This document shows, in pieces, positions 17,599 through 24,584 of a stretch of 64,000 nucleotides of DNA. The stretch is from Scandinavium manionii (lineage in GTDB: Bacteria; Pseudomonadota; Gammaproteobacteria; Enterobacterales; Enterobacteriaceae), in assembly GCF_024764775.1 (NCBI RefSeq), contig NZ_JALIGC010000040.1, positions 248,001 to 312,000 on the forward strand, written 5' to 3'. A model generated the notes under the pieces. It searched no databases. It had not been told where the DNA came from and saw nothing but the letters and a program-made list of their open reading frames with translations. Position 1 is the first letter of the stretch; each line of letters begins with the position of its first letter. The position numbers and the translations under genes were made by a program.

Positions 17599-18076
17599 TA
17601 GCGTCAGCCCTGAAATCACCGGATTTGCCGCCGCTTTTCGCCAGCAGGCGCAGCGGACCAATCACCATGTCCTTTTGTACCGCTTTGCACATATCGTAGA
17701 TGGTCAGCGCGGCGACCGAGGCGGCCGTCAGCGCTTCCATTTCAACACCGGTTTTACCGGTCAGGCGGCACAGCGATTCGATACGCACCCGGTTATGTTC
17801 CGGCTGCGCCTGTAAATTGACTTCCACTTTGCTGAGCATCAGCGGATGACACAGCGGGATTAAATCCCAGGTGCGTTTAGCCGCCTGAATACCGGCGATA
17901 CGTGCGGTGGCGAAGACATCACCTTTGTGATGACTGCCATCGATAATCATCGCCAGGGTTTCCGGTAACATGGTGACAAAGGCTTCAGCGCGCGCTTCGC
18001 GAACCGTCTCCGCTTTGGCAGACACGTCCACCATATGGGCTTCACCGGCGGCGTTAATGTGCGTCAGTTGAGACAT
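17591..18076 (-). CDS. moaC: Cyclic pyranopterin monophosphate synthase MoaC
   Basis: MoaC, 161 residues, works with MoaA to convert GTP to cPMP. The conserved core includes MVDVSAKAETVREA near the N-terminus, LIPLCHPLMLSKVEV, GKTGVEMEALTAASVAALT and YDMCKAV. It lies 3 bp downstream of moaB. Confidence 0.96.
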   Translation of the reverse strand: MSQLTHINAAGEAHMVDVSAKAETVREARAEAFVTMLPETLAMIIDGSHHKGDVFATARIAGIQAAKRTWDLIPLCHPLMLSKVEVNLQAQPEHNRVRIESLCRLTGKTGVEMEALTAASVAALTIYDMCKAVQKDMVIGPLRLLAKSGGKSGDFRADAND

Positions 18077-18079
18077 GGC

Positions 18080-18592
18080 TTATTTCTTCAAATGTGGGTG
18101 GAAATTACACGGACGGGTGCGCGCATCAAGCTGCGGCGCAATGATATTTTCCCATGCGGTGCGGCACGCCTTGGTCGAGCCGGGCATGGCAAAAATCAGC
18201 GTATCGTTGGCCATCCCGGCGACGGCGCGGGATTGCAGCGTGGAGGTACCAATTTCTTCAAACGACAGCATACGGAACACTTCACCAAAGCCCTGGATTT
18301 CACGGTCAAACAGCGGCAGCAGCGCTTCAGGCACCTGATCGCCATCGGTAAATCCGGTTCCGCCGTTAATCAACACCACCTGTACACCGTCGCTGGCAAT
18401 CCAGGCGGAAACCTGCGCGCGAATAGCGTAGCGGTTCTCTTTGACAATGGTTTTTTCGACGAGAATGTGGCCCGCTTCGTGCGCGCTGTCGCGCAAATAA
18501 TGGCCGGACGTATCGTCCTCTTCGCCGCGACGGCTGGAGACGGTCAGAATAGCAATACGGGTCGGGATAAATTCAGCACTCACCTGACTCAT
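18080..18592 (-). CDS. moaB: Molybdenum cofactor biosynthesis protein MoaB
   Basis: MoaB, 170 residues, is a MogA/MoaB-like fold protein. Motifs include TVSSRRGEEDDTSGHYL, NGGTGFTDGDQVPEAL (the MPT-binding Gly-Gly-Thr-Gly loop) and FAMPGSTKACRTAWENI. In enterobacteria its biochemical need is unclear because MogA does the adenylylation. It lies between moaA and moaC. Confidence 0.95.
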   Translation of the reverse strand: MSQVSAEFIPTRIAILTVSSRRGEEDDTSGHYLRDSAHEAGHILVEKTIVKENRYAIRAQVSAWIASDGVQVVLINGGTGFTDGDQVPEALLPLFDREIQGFGEVFRMLSFEEIGTSTLQSRAVAGMANDTLIFAMPGSTKACRTAWENIIAPQLDARTRPCNFHPHLKK

Positions 18593-18625
18593 GATAAACC
18601 TCCTTATTCAGTATTCAGTTACGGC

Positions 18626-19615
18626 TTAGCCGCCGATATATGAGAGATTCTGAGTAATGCCGGTCTGGCCCTGATGCAGGAAATGGGTTTGTTTTTTCTG
18701 GGCCAGGGCCGCAGAAATACGCGCTTCAAGTTCCGGCTGCTGGGCATCTTCGGCAAGCAAATCACGGAGATCGACCCCGCCATCACCAAACAGGCACAGG
18801 TGTAGTTTTCCTGTGGAGGAGACGCGCAGCCGGTTGCAACTGGCGCAGAAGTCTTTTTCATACGGCATGATGAGCCCAATCTCCCCGGCGTAATCGGGGT
18901 GACAAAAGACCTGTGCCGGGCCGTCGCTACGGCTGCGAATCTGATGGATCCAACCGCGTTTGAGCAGTTCATCGCGCAGGACCATGCCGGAAATGTGGTG
19001 TTTGCGGAACAACTCGCTGCCTTCACCGGTTTCCATTAGCTCGATGAAACGCAGTTGAATAGGACGAGGTTGGATCCAGGCCAGGAAGGTGTCGAGCTGG
19101 TGATGATTGACGTCGCGCATCAGCACGGTATTGACCTTCACTTTGGCAAAACCAGCGGCAAAGGCGGCATCGATGCCGTCCATCACCTGCTGAAATTTAT
19201 CCTGACCGGTGATGGCGTGAAACTGGCGGGCGTCGAGGCTGTCGACGCTGACGTTAACGTGGGTCAGTCCCGCGTCGCGCCATTGTTGCGCATCACGAGC
19301 CAGGCGATAACCGTTGGTGGTGACTGCAATCTGGCGGATAGCGTCGTTTTCACGCACGGTAGAAATGATGTCGGTAAAGTCACGACGCAGAGAAGGTTCG
19401 CCGCCGGTCAGGCGCACTTTTTCGGTGCCCATGGCAGAAAACGCCCGGGTCACGCGGCGCACTTCATCGACGGAAAGAAAGCCGTTGTTACTGACGGGCC
19501 CCGGCTTGTAGCCATCGGGCAGGCAGTAGGTGCAGCGGAAATTGCACACGTCGGTAATCGACAAACGCAAATAGTAGAACTTGCGTGCGAATGCATCGGT
19601 AAGTTGTGGGGCCAT
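18626..19615 (-). CDS. moaA: GTP 3',8-cyclase MoaA (radical SAM)
   Basis: MoaA, 329 residues, is the radical-SAM enzyme that converts GTP to 3',8-cyclo-dihydro-GTP, the first step of Moco synthesis. The SAM cluster CxxxCxxC is CNFRCTYC near residue 24. A C-terminal cluster is bound by CASCNRLRVSSTGKLHLC-type cysteines. The tail ends in SYIGG, the conserved Gly-Gly. I use the ATG at 19615 (MAPQLTDAF), which gives the standard length. A Moco riboswitch occupies the leader. Confidence 0.96.
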   Translation of the reverse strand: MAPQLTDAFARKFYYLRLSITDVCNFRCTYCLPDGYKPGPVSNNGFLSVDEVRRVTRAFSAMGTEKVRLTGGEPSLRRDFTDIISTVRENDAIRQIAVTTNGYRLARDAQQWRDAGLTHVNVSVDSLDARQFHAITGQDKFQQVMDGIDAAFAAGFAKVKVNTVLMRDVNHHQLDTFLAWIQPRPIQLRFIELMETGEGSELFRKHHISGMVLRDELLKRGWIHQIRSRSDGPAQVFCHPDYAGEIGLIMPYEKDFCASCNRLRVSSTGKLHLCLFGDGGVDLRDLLAEDAQQPELEARISAALAQKKQTHFLHQGQTGITQNLSYIGG

Positions 19616-19616
19616 A

Positions 19617-19719
19617 CACCTTTCCAAATACGGGAGGCACAGTCATTTCTTTCTGTACCCTGGTGACATCGTCACGGCCAGAACACCTTATCTACAGACT
19701 TAGGCGCAAGGGCTAGAGT
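19617..19719 (-). ncRNA. Moco riboswitch in moaA leader
   Basis: On the minus strand the leader begins ACTCTAGCC and contains CTGGCCGTGACGATG, CACCAGGG, AGAAATGACTGTGCCTCCCG and GGAAAGGTGTA. These blocks match the E. coli Moco RNA motif in order, and the last abuts the moaA start region. It is expected to repress moaA translation when molybdenum cofactor is abundant. The apical stem between GTGACGATG and CACCAGGG is shorter than in E. coli. Confidence 0.9.
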
Positions 19720-19722
19720 GTA

Positions 19723-19741
19723 GCTTCTGATTTTCAGAAGC
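19723..19741 (-). other. Perfect hairpin immediately 5' of the Moco riboswitch
   Basis: GCTTCTGA-AAA-TCAGAAGC (minus strand) forms an 8-bp stem directly before the riboswitch. It lies between the probable promoter and the aptamer, so it could form a 5' stem-loop on the transcript or be a regulator site. The function is unknown. Confidence 0.5.
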
Positions 19742-19792
19742 GGGTTATGCCGATAGTAGCGCGTAAATGACAGTTTCGCCATTTCACCCTTT

Positions 19793-19816
19793 CGCTATAT
19801 AATTTTATACATAACG
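19793..19816. promoter_or_regulatory. ModE box upstream of moaA
   Basis: The 24-bp element has minus-strand arms CGTTATGTA and TATATAGCG, separated by six bases. This is the same geometry and arm sequence as the ModE operator at 46066-46089. ModE-molybdate is known to activate moaA in E. coli, and the position, about 75 bp before the riboswitch, suits an activator. The rest of 19742-19956 holds the moaA and ybhK promoters and no gene. Confidence 0.7.
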
Positions 19817-19956
19817 GACTAATCGTGCACTTTCGCTACAGAATACGCAAAAATCCTGCTTTTGCATTGATATGCGTCATTTTGACGGGATCCGACCATC
19901 GTCTTTTAGGGGTAGTTACGCTAAGGTAACGACGTCCGTCTCTGATAAGGAATACT

Positions 19957-20865
19957 ATGCGCAATCGTACTTTTGCGGATCTCGATCGTGTTGTCGCACT
20001 CGGCGGCGGGCACGGTTTAGGGCGAGTGATGTCTTCTCTCTCCTCGCTGGGTTCGCGCCTGACAGGTATTGTCACGACTACCGATAACGGCGGCTCAACC
20101 GGCCGTATTCGTCGCTCCGAGGGCGGGATTGCCTGGGGAGATATGCGCAACTGTCTCAACCAGCTCATTACCGAACAGAGCGTCGCGTCGGCAATGTTTG
20201 AGTACCGTTTTGGCGGTAATGGCGAACTTTCCGGGCATAACCTCGGAAATCTGATGTTAAAGGCGTTAGACCACCTGAGTGTGCGGCCTCTGGAAGCCAT
20301 CAACCTGATCAGAAACCTGTTGAAAGTCGACGCGGCGCTGATCCCGATGTCGGAAGTGCCGGTGGATTTAATGGCTATCGACGACGAAGGCCACGAAATT
20401 TACGGCGAAGTGAATATTGACCAGCTGAAACTGCCGCCTCGCGAGCTAATGCTCTCGCCCTCGGTGCCCGCCACGCGTGAAGCGGTGCACGCCATTGCCG
20501 AGGCGGATTTGATTCTGATTGGCCCTGGCAGTTTTTACACCAGCCTGATGCCGATTCTTCTGCTTGATGAGATGGCCCAGGCCTTACGTAGAACGCCCGC
20601 ACCAATGGTATACATCGGTAATCTGGGCCGCGAACTGAGCCCGGCAGCGGCCAGCCTGACGCTGAAAGACAAACTAGCGCTGATGGAACATTACGTCGGC
20701 AAACCGGTTATCGACGCCGTCGTCGTCGGGCCGAAGGTCGATGTTTCCGGCATTGAAGATCAGGTCGTCATTCAGGTGCCGCTGGAAGCCAGCGACATTC
20801 GCTATCGCCACGACCGCCATTTACTGCGCGATGCGCTGGAAAAGGCCGTTCAGGCGCTAGGATAG
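19957..20865 (+). CDS. ybhK: YvcK/YbhK-family gluconeogenesis factor
   Basis: This 302-residue cytosolic protein resembles the LPPG:FO transferase (CofD) fold but belongs to the YvcK branch. Those proteins bind UDP-sugars and affect carbon partitioning and cell shape in Gram-positives. Visible motifs are VALGGGHGLGRVMSSL, TTDNGGSTGRIR and GPGSFYTSLMPILL. It is preceded by AAGGAATACT and is divergent from moaA, as in E. coli. Its function in enterobacteria is unknown. Confidence 0.94.
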   Translation: MRNRTFADLDRVVALGGGHGLGRVMSSLSSLGSRLTGIVTTTDNGGSTGRIRRSEGGIAWGDMRNCLNQLITEQSVASAMFEYRFGGNGELSGHNLGNLMLKALDHLSVRPLEAINLIRNLLKVDAALIPMSEVPVDLMAIDDEGHEIYGEVNIDQLKLPPRELMLSPSVPATREAVHAIAEADLILIGPGSFYTSLMPILLLDEMAQALRRTPAPMVYIGNLGRELSPAAASLTLKDKLALMEHYVGKPVIDAVVVGPKVDVSGIEDQVVIQVPLEASDIRYRHDRHLLRDALEKAVQALG

Positions 20866-20872
20866 CTCTGTT

Positions 20873-20898
20873 GCCCGGCGTTGCAACCCTTGCCGGGC
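20873..20898. repeat. REP-like palindrome after ybhK
   Basis: GCCCGGC...GCCGGGC arms around a 12-base centre lie 7 bp after the ybhK stop. It shares its arms with the elements at 16080 and 33585. It may serve as the 3' boundary of the ybhK transcript. Confidence 0.6.
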
Positions 20899-20934
20899 CA
20901 GTATTGTCTCCCACATTAAGGACTTCCTTAATTT

Positions 20935-20951
20935 CTTAAGGTTGTCTTAAA
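20935..20951 (+). promoter_or_regulatory. PmrA box upstream of eptA
   Basis: CTTAAG-GTTGT-CTTAAA is a tandem hexamer with a 5-bp spacer, matching the PmrA consensus YTTAAK-N5-YTTAAK at all but the last base. A third related CTTAAT block begins at 20926. It lies 45 bp upstream of eptA, placing it at the promoter of the eptA-pmrA-pmrB operon and implying autoregulation. Confidence 0.82.
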
Positions 20952-20995
20952 ACTCTCTTGTCATCATACCGTCATCTTAGTCTGCCGGATGCCCA

Positions 20996-22639
20996 ATGAT
21001 GTCTCGACTTTCCCTTCGTCGCCCAGCAATGGGGCACGTTTTCTACCTGGCCCTGTTTGCCCTGTATATCTCGTTGTTCCTCAATATCAGCTTCTACAAA
21101 CAGGCGTTTACCCTGCTCCCTGTCAATTCGCTGCACAACGGTCTGGTGTACGCCACCCTGCCCGTCGTGGCGTTTTGCGTCATCAACATCATCGTCACGC
21201 TGGCGTCTTTTTTATGGCTCGACCGGCTGTTAATCAGCCTGTTTATTCTGGTCAGCGCTGCCGCACAGTATTTCATCATGACCTTTGGCGTGGTGATTGA
21301 TCGCTCAATGATTGCCAACATCATTGATACCACCCCGGCAGAAAGCTTTGCCCTGATGTCGACCAAAATGGTGCTGACCCTCGGGCTGTCCGGCCTGCTG
21401 GCGGTGATTATCGTCTGGTGGATCCGCGTGAAGAAACCGCTGAGCGCCTGGCGCAGTTTGGCATTGCGCGCGGCCAGCATAGCCATTTGCGGCCTGCTGA
21501 TCGTGCTTATCGCCCTGCTGTTCTACAAAGATTACGCGTCGCTGTTCCGCAACAATAAAGAGCTGGTTAAATCCCTCAACCCTTCGAACAGCATCGTGGC
21601 GGTCAACTCCTGGTACTCGCATGATCGTCTCGCGCATCTGCCACTGGTTCGCATCGGCGAAGACGCCATGCAAAAGCCGGTGATGAAAAATGGCCCGCGC
21701 CATAACCTGACCATTCTGGTGCTGGGTGAAACATCACGTGCGGATAACTTCTCTTTGGGCGGCTACGGGCGTGAAACCAATCCGCGTATGAAGCAGGATA
21801 ACGTGGTCTATTTCCCGAACACCACCTCCTGCGGCACCGCCACGGCGATTTCCGTACCGTGCATGTTCTCGAATATGCCGCGTGCACATTACAATGAAGA
21901 GCTGGCGGAGCATCAGGAAGGCCTGCTGGATATCGTGCAGCGTGCCGGCATAAACGTGCTGTGGAATGAAAATGACGGTGGATGCAAAGGGGCGTGCGAT
22001 CGCGTTCCGCATCAGGATATGACGCGTCTGAATTTACCCGGCCAGTGCATCGACGGCGAATGCTATGACGATGTGCTGTTCCACGGGCTGGAAGATTATA
22101 TTAATAACCTGAAAGGCGACGGCGTCATTGTATTACACACCATCGGCAGCCACGGCCCGACGTATTACAATCGCTACCCGAAAAACCTGCGCACCTTTTC
22201 TCCGACCTGCGACAGCAATGAAATTCAAAACTGTTCGAAGGAACAGCTGGTGAATACCTACGACAACACCATTGTTAACGTCGATTATATTGTCGATAAA
22301 GCTATCAAGTTATTACAGTCGAAGCAGAACACCTTAACCACAAGCCTGGTCTATCTGTCGGATCACGGCGAATCACTGGGTGAGAACGGGGTTTATCTGC
22401 ACGGGCTGCCGTGGTCTATCGCCCCGGATACGCAAAAGCATGTCCCAATGGTTATCTGGCTGTCCGATGATTATCAGCAGCGCTATAAAGTGAATTATCA
22501 GTGCCTGAAAGACCATGCAAAAGCGAGCCACTATTCGCAGGATAATCTTTTCTCTACCATGCTAGGCTTGGCGGGAGTGAGTACCAAGGAATATAAAGCG
22601 AGCGACGATATACTGGCGCCGTGCAGAGGAGCGAATTAA
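20996..22639 (+). CDS. eptA: Lipid A phosphoethanolamine transferase EptA (PmrC)
   Basis: EptA adds phosphoethanolamine from PE to lipid A at the periplasmic face, conferring polymyxin resistance. This 547-residue protein has five N-terminal transmembrane helices (to about residue 175) and a sulfatase-fold periplasmic domain. Metal and catalytic parts are VLGETSRADN (Glu), TTSCGTATAISVPCMFSNM (Thr280/281 nucleophile), SHGPTYYNR, and the DHGESLGENGVYLHG metal site. Paired cysteines fit the periplasmic disulfides. Either of two adjacent ATGs (20996 or 20999) may be used. It is directly followed by pmrA. Confidence 0.95.
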   Translation: MMSRLSLRRPAMGHVFYLALFALYISLFLNISFYKQAFTLLPVNSLHNGLVYATLPVVAFCVINIIVTLASFLWLDRLLISLFILVSAAAQYFIMTFGVVIDRSMIANIIDTTPAESFALMSTKMVLTLGLSGLLAVIIVWWIRVKKPLSAWRSLALRAASIAICGLLIVLIALLFYKDYASLFRNNKELVKSLNPSNSIVAVNSWYSHDRLAHLPLVRIGEDAMQKPVMKNGPRHNLTILVLGETSRADNFSLGGYGRETNPRMKQDNVVYFPNTTSCGTATAISVPCMFSNMPRAHYNEELAEHQEGLLDIVQRAGINVLWNENDGGCKGACDRVPHQDMTRLNLPGQCIDGECYDDVLFHGLEDYINNLKGDGVIVLHTIGSHGPTYYNRYPKNLRTFSPTCDSNEIQNCSKEQLVNTYDNTIVNVDYIVDKAIKLLQSKQNTLTTSLVYLSDHGESLGENGVYLHGLPWSIAPDTQKHVPMVIWLSDDYQQRYKVNYQCLKDHAKASHYSQDNLFSTMLGLAGVSTKEYKASDDILAPCRGAN

Positions 22640-23311
22640 ATGAAAGTGCTTGTTGTTGAAGACGATTCATTATTGCTGCAGGGGTTAATCCTTGCGATGC
22701 AAAGCGAAGGCTACGTCTGTGATGGCGTGATGACGGCGCACGAAGCCGCACTGTGTCTCGCTAACGGGCATTACAGCGTGATCGTGCTTGATTTGGGCCT
22801 GCCTGATGAAGACGGCTTACAGTTTCTGGCGCGTATTCGCCGGGAAAAAATCAGCCTGCCGGTACTTATCCTCACTGCGCGCGATACCGTCGACGATCGC
22901 ATCGCGGGCCTCGATACCGGGGCCGACGATTATCTGGTGAAACCTTTTGCGCTGGAAGAACTCAATGCCCGGGTGCGCGCCCTGCTGCGTCGTCATCATA
23001 ATCAGGGCGATAATGAAATCAGCATCGGCGACCTACGTCTCAACGTCACGCGTCGTCTGGTCGCCCTCGGCGAAACCCAGCTTGACCTGACGCCAAAAGA
23101 GTATGCTCTGCTCTCTCGTCTGATGACCAAAGCGGGTAGCCCGGTTCATCGCGAAATTCTCTATAACGACATCTACAGCTGGGATAACGAGCCGTCGACC
23201 AACACGCTTGAAGTGCATATTCACAACCTGCGCGACAAAATCGGCAAGACGCGCATTCGCACAGTTCGAGGGTTCGGTTACATGCTGGTGAAAACCAGTG
23301 AGGGTGCGTAA
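22640..23311 (+). CDS. pmrA: Response regulator PmrA (BasR)
   Basis: This OmpR-family response regulator of 223 residues is very close to Klebsiella PmrA. The receiver has the acidic pair EDD (7-9) and the phosphorylated Asp51 in VLDLGLPDEDG. The conserved lysine is in YLVKPFALEEL. The winged-helix domain ends with TNTLEVHIHNLRDKIG and RTVRGFGYML. It starts at the base after the eptA stop and ends directly before pmrB. It is expected to bind the boxes at 20935 and 24524. Confidence 0.95.
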   Translation: MKVLVVEDDSLLLQGLILAMQSEGYVCDGVMTAHEAALCLANGHYSVIVLDLGLPDEDGLQFLARIRREKISLPVLILTARDTVDDRIAGLDTGADDYLVKPFALEELNARVRALLRRHHNQGDNEISIGDLRLNVTRRLVALGETQLDLTPKEYALLSRLMTKAGSPVHREILYNDIYSWDNEPSTNTLEVHIHNLRDKIGKTRIRTVRGFGYMLVKTSEGA

Positions 23312-24388
23312 ATGAAACTGCCGTTCATTCGCGACGTGCAGTGGACCATGCGCCACCAGCTGCTGCTGACCATCGCCAGTATTCTGGTGGTGTGTCAGGT
23401 TATCAGCGTGTTCTGGCTGTGGCATGAAAGCCAGGAGCAAATTCAGCTACTGGTACAAAGTGCCATTAACGGCCATAACAACCACAAACATATCGAACAC
23501 GAAGTGCGGGAAGCCGTCGCCAGCCTGCTGGTGCCGAGTATGCTGATTGTTGGTCTGGCGCTGTGGATTTGCCTGCATGCGGTCAAACGCATCACCCGCC
23601 CGCTCTGGGATTTACAGCAGGAGTTGAATAGCCGCACGCCGGATAACCTGCAGCCGATTGAGCTGCCAAAATCCGTCAGTGAAGTGGACGCGGTCACGTC
23701 CGCCATCAATCAGCTGGTCGAACGTCTGAATCAAACTCTGGAGCGTGAACGTCTGTTTACCGCTGACGTCGCGCACGAGCTGCGCACCCCGCTCGCCGGG
23801 CTGCGTCTGCATCTGGAATTGATGGCGAAATCGCACACGATGATGGTTGACCCGCTGCTGCAGCGACTGGATCAGATGACGCAGAGCATTTCGCAACTGT
23901 TACAGTTGGCACGCGTTGGCCAGTCGTTTTCGGCAGGTAGCTATCAGCGAGTGCCGCTGGTAGAAGAAGTGATCCTACCGATTCAGGGCGAGCTGGAAAC
24001 GATGCTCAGCCTGCGTGGGCAAACATTGAGCCTGCCATCGGCAGACAACGATGTGACGGTGTCGGGTGATGCCACGCTGCTGCGGGTGCTGTTACGTAAT
24101 CTGGTGGAAAACGCGCATCGCTATAGCCCGGAAAACTCCACCATTACCGTGTCCATTGAGACAGGTATGCTGGCCGTTGAAGACGAAGGGCCGGGAATTG
24201 ATGAAGCGAAAAGCGGCGAACTCAGTAAAGCGTTCGTGCGTATGGACAGCCGTTACGGCGGAATTGGGCTGGGATTAAGTATTGTCACCCGCATCGCACA
24301 GCTGCACGATGCGCAGTTCTTCCTGCATAACAGAAAGCCAGGACCGGGTGTGAAAGCATGGGTTAAATTCCCACGGCGTACGCGCTAA
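23312..24388 (+). CDS. pmrB: Sensor histidine kinase PmrB (BasS)
   Basis: PmrB, 358 residues, senses Fe(III), Al(III) and acid pH and phosphorylates PmrA. Two transmembrane helices (about 15-36 and 66-86) flank a short periplasmic loop. HAMP follows, then the H-box TADVAHELRTPLAGLRLHLE. The catalytic domain shows NLVENAHRYSP, VEDEGPGID and GGIGLGLSIV. The loop, roughly 30 residues, contains EHE but not the full pair of ExxE motifs described for Salmonella. The stop codon directly abuts the stop of a small convergent gene. Confidence 0.94.
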   Translation: MKLPFIRDVQWTMRHQLLLTIASILVVCQVISVFWLWHESQEQIQLLVQSAINGHNNHKHIEHEVREAVASLLVPSMLIVGLALWICLHAVKRITRPLWDLQQELNSRTPDNLQPIELPKSVSEVDAVTSAINQLVERLNQTLERERLFTADVAHELRTPLAGLRLHLELMAKSHTMMVDPLLQRLDQMTQSISQLLQLARVGQSFSAGSYQRVPLVEEVILPIQGELETMLSLRGQTLSLPSADNDVTVSGDATLLRVLLRNLVENAHRYSPENSTITVSIETGMLAVEDEGPGIDEAKSGELSKAFVRMDSRYGGIGLGLSIVTRIAQLHDAQFFLHNRKPGPGVKAWVKFPRRTR

Positions 24389-24481
24389 TCAGTACGTCAG
24401 AACCCACTGGTGGAAGAAGCCAATCACTATCAGAAAGGAAACGAGTACGGTCAGGGTGGTGACGAAATTATCTTTTTGCAT
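24389..24481 (-). CDS. pmrR: PmrR-like small membrane peptide (30 aa)
   Basis: This 30-codon gene encodes MQKDNFV, a single hydrophobic helix (about residues 8-23) and the tail HQWVLTY. It has a good ribosome-binding site (GAGG, 8 bases before ATG). It resembles Salmonella PmrR, the PmrA-induced peptide that inhibits LpxT, as I recall that sequence: about nine of 23 aligned positions agree, including the Trp and terminal Thr-Tyr. A PmrA box lies about 45 bp upstream. It is convergent with and touching pmrB. The name is assigned by this similarity and context, not by a search. Confidence 0.75.
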   Translation of the reverse strand: MQKDNFVTTLTVLVSFLIVIGFFHQWVLTY

Positions 24482-24523
24482 GGCGCTGTCCTCATTAAAG
24501 AAAGGACAGTCTGGACTACGAAG

Positions 24524-24540
24524 ATTAACGCAACATTAAG
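24524..24540 (-). promoter_or_regulatory. PmrA box of the pmrR-like gene
   Basis: On the minus strand, CTTAAT-GTTGC-GTTAAT: two direct hexamers with a 5-bp spacer, one mismatch from the PmrA consensus. It points toward the 30-codon gene and shares three bases with the terminator stem beyond uvrB. Confidence 0.78.
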
Positions 24541-24576
24541 GCCCAGACACGCGAGCGTGATCTGGGCCTTGTTTTA
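24538..24576. terminator. Bidirectional terminator between uvrB and the pmr locus
   Basis: Arms AAGGCCCAGA and TCTGGGCCTT enclose a second stem CACGC-GA-GCGTG. On the plus strand TTGTTTT follows, suiting the end of eptA-pmrAB. On the minus strand it lies 15 bp after the uvrB stop. Confidence 0.75.
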
Positions 24577-24584
24577 GCGATATT

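Noticed and set aside
19836..20303. 155-codon frame antisense to ybhK
   Set aside because: Arg/Ser/Pro-rich shadow of ybhK spanning its promoter; no support.
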